A stretch of 9,492 nt of DNA from Thermoplasmata archaeon (lineage in GTDB: Archaea; Thermoplasmatota; E2; DHVEG-1; B18-G2). The translations under genes and the position numbers were made by a program. Shown here in pieces: positions 1 through 6,693 of this stretch. Position 1 is the stretch's first letter; each line of letters opens with the position of its first letter. The stretch is from NCBI GenBank assembly GCA_003651105.1, contig QMTN01000004.1, positions 1 through 9,492 of the forward strand, read 5' to 3'. The notes under the pieces were generated by a model that saw only the letters and a program-made list of their open reading frames with translations, made no database searches and was not told the origin of the DNA.

Positions 1-1
1 A

Positions 2-331
2 TCTGTGCCAATAAGACCGCCAGCAGAGGACTGGGTAAAGCCAGCAAGAGAAGATAAGCTAAACCAACTCTACCAGGAGATCAAAGAAAGAGGTATAGAT
101 GTTGAGCTCCTGATCCACTATGAAGGCAGGGATTTTGGTATATCTGAAGATATCAGGGAAAGCATCCTATCGATAGCCTCCGTTCATCCTCTCAGGGAAG
201 ATTACCTGTTGGATCTACTTGCTAAAGCTAAGGCAGATAGGCATGTGCTTATCGAGCTAATCGAGGAAGGAAAACTGTCGGAGGTGGTTTACAGGGGTAT
301 GAAGTTCTATGTGAAAAGGATGAAAAGGTGA
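2..331 (+). CDS. Radical SAM protein, C-terminal part (5' end outside window)
   Basis: The reading frame is open to the left edge, so this is the last 109 codons of a longer gene. The GTG at position 5 is probably an internal valine, not a start. Near the visible beginning is the block PIRPPAEDWVKPA. A later block, SIASVHPLREDYLLDLL, is followed by a short lysine-rich end (FYVKRMKR). From memory, these blocks resemble the C-terminal region of archaeal radical SAM proteins of the COG0731 type, where an RPPAE.WV motif follows the SAM barrel and a small winged-helix-like segment ends the protein. The CxxxCxxC iron-sulfur motif would lie upstream and cannot be checked here. The substrate is unknown. 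The osmC remnant starts 26 bases downstream on the same strand. Confidence 0.6.
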   Translation, partial: SVPIRPPAEDWVKPAREDKLNQLYQEIKERGIDVELLIHYEGRDFGISEDIRESILSIASVHPLREDYLLDLLAKAKADRHVLIELIEEGKLSEVVYRGMKFYVKRMKR

Positions 332-356
332 AATTATTTATCTCGTGGTGGATAGA

Positions 357-702
357 ATGAGAGCTATCGTGAGGCAGGGCTAACCTTTGTAGCCAAAGCG
401 GATAGCAACCATTGGATAGTTATAGATGGACCAAAGGAGTATTTTGGATCTGAAGCGGCATCAAGACCGATGGAGCTCTTGCTCATTTCCCTGGGTAGCT
501 GTACAGCAAGCGACGTAGCTGCTATACTGAAGAAGAAAAGGGTTAAGCTAGAAGGGTTTGAAGTAAAACTCGAGGCTGAGAGAAAGGATGAGCATCCGAA
601 GGTTTTATAGAACTATCCCAAAACAAGTACTGTCCGATATCTGCCATGTTGAGGAAAGCCGTTGAGATAAGCTACTCTTACAAGATTGTTGAGAATGGGT
701 GA
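357..702 (+). pseudogene. Decayed OsmC-family gene (two frame breaks and an internal deletion)
   Basis: Three frames together spell an OsmC/Ohr-like protein, a family of thiol-dependent peroxidases. The ATG at 357 gives MRAIVRQG and then a stop at 381. The frame from 377 continues with GLTFVAKADSNHW and the family block LISLGSCTASDVAAIL, then runs to HPKV and stops at 608. The C-terminal part resumes in a third frame at 610, with ELSQNKYCPISAMLRKAVEI through YKIVENG, and ends at TGA 702. Both family cysteines (GSCTASD and KYCPISAML) are still present. About 25 residues normally found between the HPKV region and the second cysteine are missing, based on a usual length near 138. A deletion of that size is not a simple base-calling error, so a pseudogene is the best reading. 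Decay looks recent because the protein sequence is otherwise well kept. Confidence 0.85.
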
Positions 703-713
703 ATGGTGGTTAT

Positions 714-717
714 AAAA
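714..717 (-). terminator. Possible T-run terminator of tRNA-Arg
   Basis: Directly after the discriminator base of tRNA-Arg, the minus strand reads TTTTATAACC. A short oligo-T run just beyond the 3' end is a common archaeal termination signal. The tract is only four bases long, so this is tentative. The convergent osmC remnant ends 12 bases away. Confidence 0.3.
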
Positions 718-791
718 TGGGTCTACCGGGATTCGAACCCGGGTCTGGGGCTCCGGAGGCCCCCGTGCTGTCCAGGCTACACCATAGACCC
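718..791 (-). tRNA. tRNA-Arg (anticodon CCG)
   Basis: The minus strand folds into a full cloverleaf of 74 bases. The acceptor stem pairs GGGTCTA with TAGACCC, the D stem pairs GTGT with GCAC, and the anticodon stem pairs GGGGC with GCCCC around the loop CTCCGGA. The T arm is CCGGG-TTCGAAT-CCCGG, and the discriminator is A. The anticodon CCG reads CGG arginine codons. CCA is not encoded: the genome continues with TTTT after the discriminator. No intron is seen. CGG is uncommon in the neighbouring genes, which mostly use AGG and AGA, so this looks like a minor isoacceptor. A TATA-like element lies about 26 bases upstream. Confidence 0.95.
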
Positions 792-812
792 CAGATCAAT
801 AGGAATCCTTGA

Positions 813-820
813 TCTAAAAA
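813..820 (-). promoter_or_regulatory. TATA-like box for tRNA-Arg
   Basis: The minus strand reads TTTTTAGA, centred about 26 bases upstream of the first base of tRNA-Arg (791). This is the expected distance for an archaeal TATA box driving a tRNA with little or no leader. The same T-rich tract lies 13 bases after the eS31 stop codon, so it could also act as a terminator for the ribosomal-protein operon. Confidence 0.45.
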
Positions 821-832
821 TCTGTCGATGGG

Positions 833-1000
833 TTATTCCTTCTTGTCTTCCTTCTTCTTGAACTCGGTGTATCCGCACCTTCCACAGCTATACCTATCCG
901 GATGCTCCGCCAGGAATACGCCTTCCCCGCACTTTGGGCAGAATCTCCTCAATCTGATCAGCTTGTTTCCCTCTATCTTGTAGTATTTATGCACCGGCAT
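833..1000 (-). CDS. rps27ae: Ribosomal protein eS31 (S27ae), 55 aa
   Basis: This is a small zinc-ribbon protein of the 30S subunit. The product begins [20 protein letters not shown] and carries CPKC at residues 21-24 and CGRC at 39-42, the four expected zinc ligands, followed by a lysine-rich tail. Archaeal S27ae proteins lack the ubiquitin fusion of eukaryotes and are about 50-60 residues long, which fits. The ATG is preceded by a strong Shine-Dalgarno sequence, GGAGGTG (minus strand, 1014-1008), that lies inside the end of the eS24 gene. The two genes overlap by 14 bases, which suggests translational coupling. It is the last gene of the rpo7 operon. Confidence 0.95.
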   Translation of the reverse strand: MPVHKYYKIEGNKLIRLRRFCPKCGEGVFLAEHPDRYSCGRCGYTEFKKKEDKKE

Positions 1001-1328
1001 CCTTCTCCACCTCCACTCTCTGCTCTTCCTCCTTCTCCTCGGTTGCCTCGCCGATCTTGTTCCTCTTCAGGATGTAGGATGGCTCTATCCTCTTTGCATC
1101 CTCGATGCTCTTGTAGATCTTCGCATAACCAGAGCTCACCGCGATCCCAAAGCTTGGCCTTATATGATCTATCACAACCAGATCTTTCTTGACCTTCAGG
1201 AGTCGGGCTATGTCCTCTCTCACGATCTCCCTCTCAGGAGTCTTTTCTCCCTCGTGCTTAACCCTAAATCTTATCTCGGTTCTGTTCAGCAAAGGGTTTT
1301 CCCTCTTATCTGTTATCTCCAGCTCCAT
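987..1328 (-). CDS. rps24e: Ribosomal protein eS24, 113 aa
   Basis: This is a component of the small ribosomal subunit found in archaea and eukaryotes. The N-terminus [19 protein letters not shown] and the block [19 protein letters not shown] are typical of S24e. The globular part ends near residue 93, and the last twenty or so residues are a glutamate-rich tail (ATEEKEEEQ onward), slightly longer than in many archaeal homologues. The ATG has AGAGGTG eight bases upstream as a ribosome-binding site. Its start overlaps the 3' end of the kinase gene by 23 bases, and its end overlaps eS31 by 14 bases. The order spt4, kinase, rps24e, rps27ae is common in archaea. Confidence 0.95.
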   Translation of the reverse strand: MELEITDKRENPLLNRTEIRFRVKHEGEKTPEREIVREDIARLLKVKKDLVVIDHIRPSFGIAVSSGYAKIYKSIEDAKRIEPSYILKRNKIGEATEEKEEEQRVEVEKDAGA

Positions 1329-1836
1329 GCGCCCTGCACCTCTCGAGGAGTTTTTTTACCATTTCCTTTTCCTTATCGCCAACCTCCAGGATTACGACTC
1401 CCTTATCAGGTAATCCGTATATTACGGTTGCGCCCTTGGGAGCATGGAGTATAGCTACTAGAGATGCGAGATCCTCCTCTCCATCCACCTTCACGAGTAC
1501 CCTCTTCCTGCCAATGAGCTTGCAAGCTTCTCTCAATCCTCTCATTAGCTCATCTGTTATCACCGATGGTGGATTCTCAACCTCCATGATTCTATCCCCA
1601 AACATCTCGATCTCTCTCCTCATTTCATCCGGTATCCTTCCTCTCCTGTGCCTGAAATCGACCACAGCTATATCTATTTCTATTCCCCTCCTGATGAGAG
1701 TGTAGGTTACCATATCACCCACAGCTATTATCCCCTTCCTCGCTTTCAGCTCTGCGATCAACTCATCATCCAAGGTAACAAGTTTTCCAACAACCCTTCT
1801 GAGCTCTTCCTTTATCTCTTCCGGTATCACGTACAT
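1306..1836 (-). CDS. GTP-dependent dephospho-CoA kinase (DUF359 family), 176 aa
   Basis: By family membership, this enzyme transfers phosphate from GTP to the 3'-hydroxyl of dephospho-CoA, the last step of CoA synthesis in many archaea that lack bacterial CoaE. Blocks typical of DUF359 are visible: AVGDMVTYTLI (residues 38-48), IAVVDFRHRRGR (56-67), NPPSVITDEL (88-97), VKVDGEEDLASL (115-126) and YGLPDKGVV (140-148). The aspartates and the glutamates of the EED block are candidate nucleotide or metal contacts. No P-loop is present, as expected for this family. The ATG abuts the TAG of spt4 with no gap, and the 3' end runs 23 bases into eS24. Such packing indicates one transcript for CoA synthesis and translation or transcription genes. 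Confidence 0.9.
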   Translation of the reverse strand: MYVIPEEIKEELRRVVGKLVTLDDELIAELKARKGIIAVGDMVTYTLIRRGIEIDIAVVDFRHRRGRIPDEMRREIEMFGDRIMEVENPPSVITDELMRGLREACKLIGRKRVLVKVDGEEDLASLVAILHAPKGATVIYGLPDKGVVILEVGDKEKEMVKKLLERCRAHGAGDNR

Positions 1837-2022
1837 CTATCTTACCTTGAGAGCGTACTCTCCAGCCCTCGTTATGCTCATCTTCTGCGCGATCATGGAT
1901 CTCTTCGGATCGAAGATAACAACGTATCCCCTCCATCTCTTTGATGTCGGCGTTCCACAGATCGGGCACACGGTCTTGTCGGTTATGGTATGACAGTTCT
2001 TGCAAGCGTATAAGATCCTCAT
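1837..2022 (-). CDS. spt4: RNA polymerase elongation factor Spt4 (RpoE''), 61 aa
   Basis: Spt4 binds the NGN domain of Spt5 to form the processivity factor that clamps RNA polymerase during elongation; its partner Spt5 is encoded at 5037-5513. The sequence starts MRILYACKNCHTITD and has the zinc ligands C7, C10, C19 and C22 as two CxxC pairs, followed by the short strand block GYVVIFDPKRS. Length matches the archaeal family (about 60 residues). The ATG overlaps the stop of rpo7 as ATGA, a classic coupled junction, and the TAG touches the ATG of the next gene. Confidence 0.95.
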   Translation of the reverse strand: MRILYACKNCHTITDKTVCPICGTPTSKRWRGYVVIFDPKRSMIAQKMSITRAGEYALKVR

Positions 2023-2615
2023 TTCTTCCTCACCTTTTTCTCATCCTTCTCTCCTTTATCTTTCTTTTCCTTCTTCCTATCTTCCTCGATCCACTCGTGG
2101 GCTCCCAAAGCGGGCTGGCGCATGGTTAAACCTATCTTGCTTTCCCTTGGAGATATCTCGTTCATGCTCACCGCAACTATTCTGGCTCTAACCTTGCTCC
2201 CAACAGTGAGGACTCTCTTGGTCTCCTTTCCTATCAGCCTCTCATTATCGACATCAACCTCTATGTAATCGTTCATTATCTGGCTCATGTGGATTAAGGC
2301 ATCCAAAGGTCCTATATGGCAGAACGCTCCAAACTCCACGATCTCGCAGACCAAGCCATCAACAACTTCCTGAAGAACCGGCATGAATACCAAGGCATCG
2401 AACCTAACCTTCTGATAGAGTGCACCATCACCGTGTACTATCACGCCCTCTCCCAAGGGTTCCACGTTATCGGTAACAACGATGACTCCGCAATCCTTTC
2501 GGTACTTTCCCTCAAAGGTTTTGTGAACGATCTCCTCTATAACCTTCTGCATATCTTCCGAGAATAACTTGGGTGGTATCCTGATCGTATCCTCTATCTT
2601 CACCATCTTGTACAC
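2019..2615 (-). CDS. rpo7: RNA polymerase subunit Rpo7 (RpoE'), 198 aa
   Basis: Rpo7 pairs with Rpo4 to form the stalk of archaeal RNA polymerase, which helps open-complex formation and binds nascent RNA. The N-terminal tip domain (about residues 1-80) begins MYKMVKIEDTIRIPPKLF, and an S1/OB domain follows (about 82-165), ending in IGLTMRQPALGAHEWI. A tail of about 20 residues is almost all Lys, Glu and Asp. I chose the GTG start at 2615 because GGAGGA lies six bases upstream and because homologues begin MYK; an ATG at 2606 is the alternative. It is first in the operon with spt4, the dephospho-CoA kinase, eS24 and eS31. A TATA-like box lies about 41 bases upstream. Confidence 0.96.
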   Translation of the reverse strand: MYKMVKIEDTIRIPPKLFSEDMQKVIEEIVHKTFEGKYRKDCGVIVVTDNVEPLGEGVIVHGDGALYQKVRFDALVFMPVLQEVVDGLVCEIVEFGAFCHIGPLDALIHMSQIMNDYIEVDVDNERLIGKETKRVLTVGSKVRARIVAVSMNEISPRESKIGLTMRQPALGAHEWIEEDRKKEKKDKGEKDEKKVRKK

Positions 2616-2652
2616 GCCGATTCCTCCCTTCCTGTTGGGTAAAGAGTTCCTG

Positions 2653-2659
2653 TTTATAT
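2653..2659 (-). promoter_or_regulatory. TATA-like box for the rpo7-eS31 operon
   Basis: The minus strand reads ATATAAA, centred about 41 bases upstream of the rpo7 GTG. Transcription about 26 bases downstream would give a leader of roughly 15 bases that includes the GGAGGA ribosome-binding site. It is the best promoter candidate for the five-gene operon. Confidence 0.5.
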
Positions 2660-2684
2660 TCTTTATTCCATCATTTTACGAAAA

Positions 2685-2693
2685 GCTATTATC
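2685..2693 (+). promoter_or_regulatory. TATA-like box for nadC
   Basis: The plus strand reads GCTATTATC after an A-rich stretch (CGAAAA), centred about 27 bases before the nadC ATG. No Shine-Dalgarno sequence precedes that ATG, so a leaderless transcript starting at or near it fits. A second option is TTTATATT at 2653-2660, which would give a leader of about 35 bases. Confidence 0.4.
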
Positions 2694-2716
2694 CTCTCTC
2701 CATCTTTTCTGCTCCC

Positions 2717-3538
2717 ATGGATTTAATAGACATTTATCTCAAAGAGGATCTTGGAGAGGAAGGAGACATAACAACAAATGCGATCCTCGGAGAGGAGGAG
2801 GGAGAAGGGATTATAATAGCCAACGATTCCTGCGTGCTCGCCGGTATAGAGGATGCCGGAGAGGTCTTCTCAAGGTTGGGTGCCAGCTTTAGATCCTTCT
2901 TCAAAGATGGGGATGAGATCGAGGAGGGAACGATAGTTGCAAGGGTCAAAGGCAAGCTCAGGAGTATACTTGCTGGAGAAAGGGTCGCATTAAACATCTT
3001 ATCCAGGATGAGTGGCATAGCGAGTGAGACCAGGGATCTCGTGGAGATGTGCAGAAGGGTGAATCCGAGGATAGAGATATGTGCTACTAGGAAAACTACG
3101 CCCGGATTCAGGAAGTATGAAAAGAAGGCGGTCATCATAGGAGGAGGCTGTCCCCACAGGTTTGGTCTGTTTGATGCGGTCCTGATAAAGGATAATCACA
3201 TAAAGGCGGTGGGATCTATAGAGGAGGCGATAAGAAGGGTAAAGGAAAGGGTCAAGGGAAAAACCATAGAGGTTGAGGTTGAGAACGAGGAGGATGCCAT
3301 CAAGGCTGCCAGACTGGGTGTCGACTGGATAATGCTCGACAACATCCCCGCATCGAGAGGTAAGGAGATCGCTGAGAAGATAAGGTCGATAAATCCGAAT
3401 ATCAGGATAGAGGCATCTGGTGGAATAAATAGAAAGAACATCATCGAGTACGCCAGGTTTGCGGACAGGATATCTCTGGGATACATAACGCACAGCGTGA
3501 AATCGAAGGATTTTTCCCTCGAGATAGAGAAGCATTAG
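2717..3538 (+). CDS. nadC: Nicotinate-nucleotide pyrophosphorylase (carboxylating), 273 aa
   Basis: Quinolinate phosphoribosyltransferase converts quinolinate and PRPP to nicotinate mononucleotide, CO2 and pyrophosphate in de novo NAD synthesis. The N-terminal domain (about residues 1-110) includes DLGEEGDITTNAIL. The C-terminal barrel carries the family motifs ATRKTTPGFRKYEKKAV (123-139), GGGCPHR (142-148), IKDNH (157-161), EVEVE, WIMLDNI and EASGGI. Length is normal (about 270-290). The basic residues of the RKTTPGFRKYEKK block and H147/R148 are expected to bind the substrates. The ATG has no ribosome-binding site, which suggests a leaderless message. nadA and nadB are not in the window. 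The gene is divergent from rpo7 and lies upstream of ftsZ on the same strand, but ftsZ appears to have its own promoter. Confidence 0.96.
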   Translation: MDLIDIYLKEDLGEEGDITTNAILGEEEGEGIIIANDSCVLAGIEDAGEVFSRLGASFRSFFKDGDEIEEGTIVARVKGKLRSILAGERVALNILSRMSGIASETRDLVEMCRRVNPRIEICATRKTTPGFRKYEKKAVIIGGGCPHRFGLFDAVLIKDNHIKAVGSIEEAIRRVKERVKGKTIEVEVENEEDAIKAARLGVDWIMLDNIPASRGKEIAEKIRSINPNIRIEASGGINRKNIIEYARFADRISLGYITHSVKSKDFSLEIEKH

Positions 3539-3553
3539 CCTCCGACGAGGAAA

Positions 3554-3562
3554 TTTATAAAG
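3554..3562 (+). promoter_or_regulatory. TATA-like box for ftsZ
   Basis: TTTATAAAG follows a purine-rich GAGGAAA that could serve as a BRE. It is centred about 54 bases before the proposed ftsZ ATG, so a start about 26 bases downstream gives a leader of roughly 29 bases containing the GGAG/GGGGTGA ribosome-binding region. A weaker second element, CTTTAATAA, lies at 3567-3575. Confidence 0.5.
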
Positions 3563-3611
3563 AAACCTTTAATAAACAAAAACGCTTTACAGATTTTGGA
3601 GAGGGGTGAGT

Positions 3612-4724
3612 ATGAAAAAGATAGTGGAGGAAGCCTTATCTAGAGGTAGAGAGGATAAGTCGAGAGCGAAACATAGGAACAGCACGAGCATAAAGGGTAC
3701 CGATGAGAAGGAGATCGAAGCGGTTCTCTCGGGATTGAAAACGACGATTAGGGTTATCGGCTGTGGAGGTGCCGGAACCAATACAATAGACAGGTGCGTC
3801 GAAGAGGGGATAGTGGGTGCAGACTTGATAGCTGTGAATACCGATGCCCAACACCTTCTGAGATCCATAGCCCCGGTCAAGATATTAATAGGAAGGCATG
3901 TAACCAGAGGATTGGGAGCGGGATCATTGCCCCAGATAGGAGAGGAAGCAGCTCTGGAAAGCGAAGCAGAGATAAGGAATGCGATAGAAGGATCTGATAT
4001 GGTTTTCGTCACATGCGGTCTCGGTGGAGGAACCGGAACCGGAGCATCACCGATAATCTCGAGGCTGGCGAAGGAGATGGGTGCGCTGACCATAGGTGTT
4101 GTTACCATGCCTTTCAGCGTCGAGGGAGCTGTTAGGATGGAGAACGCAGAGGCTGGTTTGAGGAGGCTGAGGGATGCATGCGATACCGTGATAGTCATAC
4201 CAAACGATAGGCTTCTCTCCATAGTTCCTGATCTTCCACTGAACTCTGCATTCAAGGTTGCGGATGAGATACTGATGAGGAGCATAAAGGGTATAACGGA
4301 GATGATAACGGTTCCGGGTCTGGTTAACTTGGATTTCGCTGATCTGAAAACGATCATGAAGCGTGGTGGCGTTGCCATGATAGGTCTGGGAGAGGCTGAG
4401 GGAGAGAACAAAGCGGTTGAAGCTGTAAATGAGGCGCTGAACTCGCCCTTGCTCGACGTAGATATATCTGGAGCTACCGGAGCCTTGATAAACGTGATGG
4501 GTGGAGACGATATGACGATAAGCGAGGCGGAGAAGGTTGTGGAGGAGCTTTATTCCAGGATAGATCCAAATGCCAGGATAATATGGGGTACCACCATAGA
4601 TCCCTCCCTGAAGGGAAGAATAAGAACGATGGTCGTGGTAACGGGAGTCAAATCCAAACAGATCCTGGGTCCGGAGAGGAGAGAGCTAATAAGCGAGGAG
4701 ATGGGCATCGATATCGTGAGATAA
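3612..4724 (+). CDS. ftsZ: Cell-division GTPase FtsZ, 370 aa
   Basis: FtsZ polymerises in a GTP-dependent way to form the division ring. After a charged N-terminal extension of about 45 residues come GCGGAGTNT (50-58), VNTDAQ (75-80), the tubulin signature GGGTGTG (138-144) and the T7-loop residues N239, D241 and D244 in NLDFAD, which complete GTP hydrolysis across the subunit interface. The block [19 protein letters not shown] is typical of archaeal FtsZ1/FtsZ2. There is little sequence after the core and no clear bacterial-type C-terminal tail peptide. An in-frame GTG at 3606 could add two residues; I prefer the ATG at 3612, with GGGGTGA and GGAG upstream. Isoleucine is mostly encoded by ATA here. 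It precedes secE, spt5 and rpl11, a familiar archaeal order. Confidence 0.97.
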   Translation: MKKIVEEALSRGREDKSRAKHRNSTSIKGTDEKEIEAVLSGLKTTIRVIGCGGAGTNTIDRCVEEGIVGADLIAVNTDAQHLLRSIAPVKILIGRHVTRGLGAGSLPQIGEEAALESEAEIRNAIEGSDMVFVTCGLGGGTGTGASPIISRLAKEMGALTIGVVTMPFSVEGAVRMENAEAGLRRLRDACDTVIVIPNDRLLSIVPDLPLNSAFKVADEILMRSIKGITEMITVPGLVNLDFADLKTIMKRGGVAMIGLGEAEGENKAVEAVNEALNSPLLDVDISGATGALINVMGGDDMTISEAEKVVEELYSRIDPNARIIWGTTIDPSLKGRIRTMVVVTGVKSKQILGPERRELISEEMGIDIVR

Positions 4725-4744
4725 TCGATTCATTCAAACCAAAC

Positions 4745-4753
4745 TTTATATAC
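4745..4753 (+). promoter_or_regulatory. TATA-like box for secE-spt5-rpl11
   Basis: TTTATATAC is preceded by AAAC and lies about 32 bases before the secE ATG at 4781. The expected start near 4775 gives a nearly leaderless transcript, which agrees with the lack of a Shine-Dalgarno sequence before secE. It lies 20 bases after the ftsZ stop, so the three downstream genes can be transcribed independently of ftsZ. Confidence 0.55.
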
Positions 4754-4780
4754 GTATATTTTATCCCAGTAGTGGACTCC

Positions 4781-5032
4781 ATGGATGGAAAGAAGGGTTT
4801 GATCGATAGAGCCTGGGAGATCCAGAAAAGGATAGAGGACAGGTTCCACAACATAGGGAAAGGCAGATATGGAAGGATCCTGAAGATGGCCAGGAAGCCG
4901 ACGGAGGATGAGTATTACAAGACGTTGAAGATAACCTTGGCTGGAATGCTTATCATAGGAGGCATAGGCTTCATAATTTACATAATCAAACAGGTTGTCG
5001 CACCTTGGATACTTTCAAGATTTGGAGGTTAG
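4781..5032 (+). CDS. secE: Protein translocase subunit SecE (Sec61 gamma), 83 aa
   Basis: SecE clamps the SecY channel in the cytoplasmic membrane. The protein has an amphipathic N-terminal part, the family block MARKPTEDEYYKTLK (36-50) and one membrane segment at about 52-69 (LAGMLIIGGIGFIIYIIK), as in other archaeal SecE proteins. It is slightly longer than many relatives (about 60-75 residues) because of extra N-terminal sequence. The same frame is open far upstream into ftsZ, but that part is ftsZ read in the wrong frame. I chose the ATG at 4781 from the TATA box spacing; an in-frame GTG at 4772 is possible. The stop TAG lies just after the ribosome-binding site of spt5, five bases before the spt5 start. 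Confidence 0.93.
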   Translation: MDGKKGLIDRAWEIQKRIEDRFHNIGKGRYGRILKMARKPTEDEYYKTLKITLAGMLIIGGIGFIIYIIKQVVAPWILSRFGG

Positions 5033-5036
5033 GCTT

Positions 5037-5513
5037 ATGGAAGAAGAACTCTTTGAAAAACCAAAGATATTCTCCATAAAGACCCAGATAGGAAAGGAAC
5101 AGAATGTCGCAGAGCTCATAAGGGGAAGGATAAAGAAGACCCACGATAAGAATGTACTCTCTGTTCTGGTCACTCCAGAGCTCAGAGGTTACGTCTTCGT
5201 TGAGGCTTACAAGGCGGATGAGGTCAGGAAGATGATAAGAACCATATCATATGTTAGGGGGATGCTGGATGGCAACATACCCATCGAGGAGATAGAGAGG
5301 TTCCTTGTGCCGGCATCATCGGTCGAGAAGATAACGGAGGGAGATATTGTGGAGATGATATCCGGGCCTTTCAAGGGAGAGATGGCAAAGGTTACCCATA
5401 TCGACAAATCAAAGGAAGAGATCACCGTGGAGCTGTTTGATTCCGTCGTGCCCATACCAATAACCGTGAGAGGAGATCAGGTAAGGGTAGTCAGGAGGAA
5501 GGAGGAGGAATAG
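5037..5513 (+). CDS. spt5: Transcription elongation factor Spt5 (NusG-like), 158 aa
   Basis: Spt5 binds the clamp of RNA polymerase through its NGN domain, with Spt4 (encoded at 1837-2022) as partner, and keeps the polymerase processive. The NGN domain spans about residues 10-93 ([17 protein letters not shown] at its start, LRGYVFVEA in the middle). The KOW domain spans about 98-152, with [18 protein letters not shown]. Length is normal for archaea. The ATG at 5037 has GGAGGT at 5024-5029, seven bases away; that site overlaps the last codons of secE, so translation is likely coupled. Upstream in-frame codons within secE are not used. The gene ends one base before the rpl11 start. Confidence 0.95.
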   Translation: MEEELFEKPKIFSIKTQIGKEQNVAELIRGRIKKTHDKNVLSVLVTPELRGYVFVEAYKADEVRKMIRTISYVRGMLDGNIPIEEIERFLVPASSVEKITEGDIVEMISGPFKGEMAKVTHIDKSKEEITVELFDSVVPIPITVRGDQVRVVRRKEEE

Positions 5514-5514
5514 G

Positions 5515-5991
5515 ATGGTTGAGACCATCGAGGTCCTGGTCGAAGGAGGAAAGGCAACCGCAGGCCCACCGCTTGGACCAGCTCTTGGACCGCTGGGAGT
5601 CAATGTTATGCAGGTGGTGAATGCCATAAACGAGAAGACCAAGCATTTCGAGGGGATGAAGGTTCCCGTAAAGGTGATGGTGGATCCAAAGACCAAGAGC
5701 TTCGAGATAGAGGTGGGTACACCCCCGGTTACCGCCCTCATCCTGAAGGAGCTCGGCATAGAGAAGGGATCCGGGAATCCAAGGGAGAACAAGGTCGGTA
5801 ATCTGACGATGGATCAGGTGGTAAAGATAGCAAGGATGAAACACGGAGACCTTCTGGGTAAGGATTTGAAGAGAAAGGTTAAGGAAGTTATTGGTAGCTG
5901 TGTATCCATGGGTGTTACAGTTGAAGGAAAGTCTCCGAAGGAAGTCCAGAGGGAGATCGACGAGGGAAAGTATGATTCTAAATTCTCTTGA
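5515..5991 (+). CDS. rpl11: Ribosomal protein uL11 (L11), 158 aa
   Basis: L11 forms the base of the GTPase-associated centre of the large subunit with its 23S rRNA target. The N-terminal domain has the signature [14 protein letters not shown] at residues 17-30 and [10 protein letters not shown] shortly after; the C-terminal rRNA-binding domain follows (about 70-145), including [18 protein letters not shown]. Length matches archaeal L11 (about 160). The ATG follows the spt5 stop after one base, with a purine-rich GGAGGAGGAA upstream. In many archaea rpl1, rpl10 and rpl12 follow; here the next gene is convergent, and the last 14 bases of L11 overlap the end of the PHP gene. Confidence 0.96.
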   Translation: MVETIEVLVEGGKATAGPPLGPALGPLGVNVMQVVNAINEKTKHFEGMKVPVKVMVDPKTKSFEIEVGTPPVTALILKELGIEKGSGNPRENKVGNLTMDQVVKIARMKHGDLLGKDLKRKVKEVIGSCVSMGVTVEGKSPKEVQREIDEGKYDSKFS

Positions 5992-6661
5992 GGCCCCTTC
6001 CAAAGAACTGTTTCACCGATAGGATGACCCTATTCTTTCTAACTTCTAGAGGCAAGCTCATACCCTCTCCCCAGGTTCTCTTTCCCTCTATCTCTTGAAG
6101 AATGGAATCGGGGTTTAGATCCCTATTCTCCACCCTGGTATATCCATATCCAACGAAAAGGGGATCATGGGCGTCGCTTCCACCCGTCCCACCGAGACCG
6201 AGCTCCCTAGCCAGCTTCGAGGCTTTCAGGTTGCTCCTTCTCATGCTACAACCATTGAATACCTCTATAGATCTTATCCTGTTTCTTATCCTTAAAAGAC
6301 CCCTTTTCTTTATCCCGGACATCAACCTGAAAAGGTGGGGAACTATGGGTGTGCCACCATTATCTATGATGAGCTCAACGGTCTCTTCCAGATCCATATC
6401 TCTGGGTATCTCCTCCTCTACCCCGAGAGCTATCAGGTGACCATCTCTCGTTGATATCTCCACACCAGGTATGACCACGAAGTCCTTACTTCCGAACCTC
6501 AAAGCCTTCTTTGCCCCCTTGATAGAATTGTGATCCGTTATAGCTATACCGTCCAACCCCCTCTTCTTTGCAATCCTGACTATATCAGATGGAGACCCCT
6601 TCGCATCCTCAGAGTATCTGGAATGGATGTGCAGGTCGAGCTTAAGATACTCACTGCCCAT
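5978..6661 (-). CDS. PHP-domain metal-dependent phosphoesterase, 227 aa
   Basis: PHP-family enzymes hydrolyse phosphoesters with a cluster of two or three metal ions. Metal-ligand motifs are visible in order: HIHS (H11, H13), ITDHN (D43, H44), PGVEIST (E68), a histidine in VPHLF (H109) and GGSDAHDP (D163, H165). This set suggests an active enzyme. The size fits stand-alone archaeal PHP proteins of the COG0613 type; the substrate cannot be predicted. The ATG at 6661 has no Shine-Dalgarno sequence but a TATA-like box 27 bases upstream, suggesting a leaderless message. The 3' end overlaps the end of convergent rpl11 by 14 bases. Confidence 0.88.
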   Translation of the reverse strand: MGSEYLKLDLHIHSRYSEDAKGSPSDIVRIAKKRGLDGIAITDHNSIKGAKKALRFGSKDFVVIPGVEISTRDGHLIALGVEEEIPRDMDLEETVELIIDNGGTPIVPHLFRLMSGIKKRGLLRIRNRIRSIEVFNGCSMRRSNLKASKLARELGLGGTGGSDAHDPLFVGYGYTRVENRDLNPDSILQEIEGKRTWGEGMSLPLEVRKNRVILSVKQFFGRGLKRI

Positions 6662-6684
6662 GCTGGTTGAGAATCCGCAAATCG

Positions 6685-6691
6685 ATTTTAA
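6685..6691 (-). promoter_or_regulatory. TATA-like box for the PHP gene
   Basis: The minus strand reads TTAAAAT after AAGG, centred 27 bases upstream of the PHP start codon. It sits in the 32-base gap after the 64-residue gene. With no ribosome-binding site in the gap, a leaderless transcript is the simplest reading, though co-transcription with the upstream gene is not excluded. Confidence 0.4.
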
Positions 6692-6693
6692 CC

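Noticed and set aside
357..702. Functional osmC made by programmed frameshifting
   Set aside because: Two frame changes plus the loss of about 25 conserved residues are needed, and no slippery site is evident. Decay is simpler.
2999..3535. 178-codon open frame antisense to nadC
   Set aside because: nadC has every family motif on the plus strand. The antisense product has a composition typical of the reverse of Lys/Glu/Arg-rich coding DNA.
3587..4411. 274-codon open frame antisense to ftsZ
   Set aside because: It lies fully opposite ftsZ, is rich in Ser, Pro and Ile from antisense codons, and has no recognisable domain or start signal. It is a shadow of a well-supported gene.
4583..4780. Upstream extension of the secE frame into ftsZ
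   Set aside because: This part overlaps the ftsZ C-terminus in another frame, is not like SecE, and lies upstream of the secE TATA box.
4995..5036. Earlier spt5 start inside secE
   Set aside because: The ATG at 5037 has GGAGGT at the right distance, and the NGN domain starts soon after it; the extra residues are not part of the family.
5491..6003. 170-codon open frame antisense to rpl11
   Set aside because: It is fully opposite rpl11 and the spt5 end, has a His/Leu-rich composition without a domain, and rpl11 is certain.
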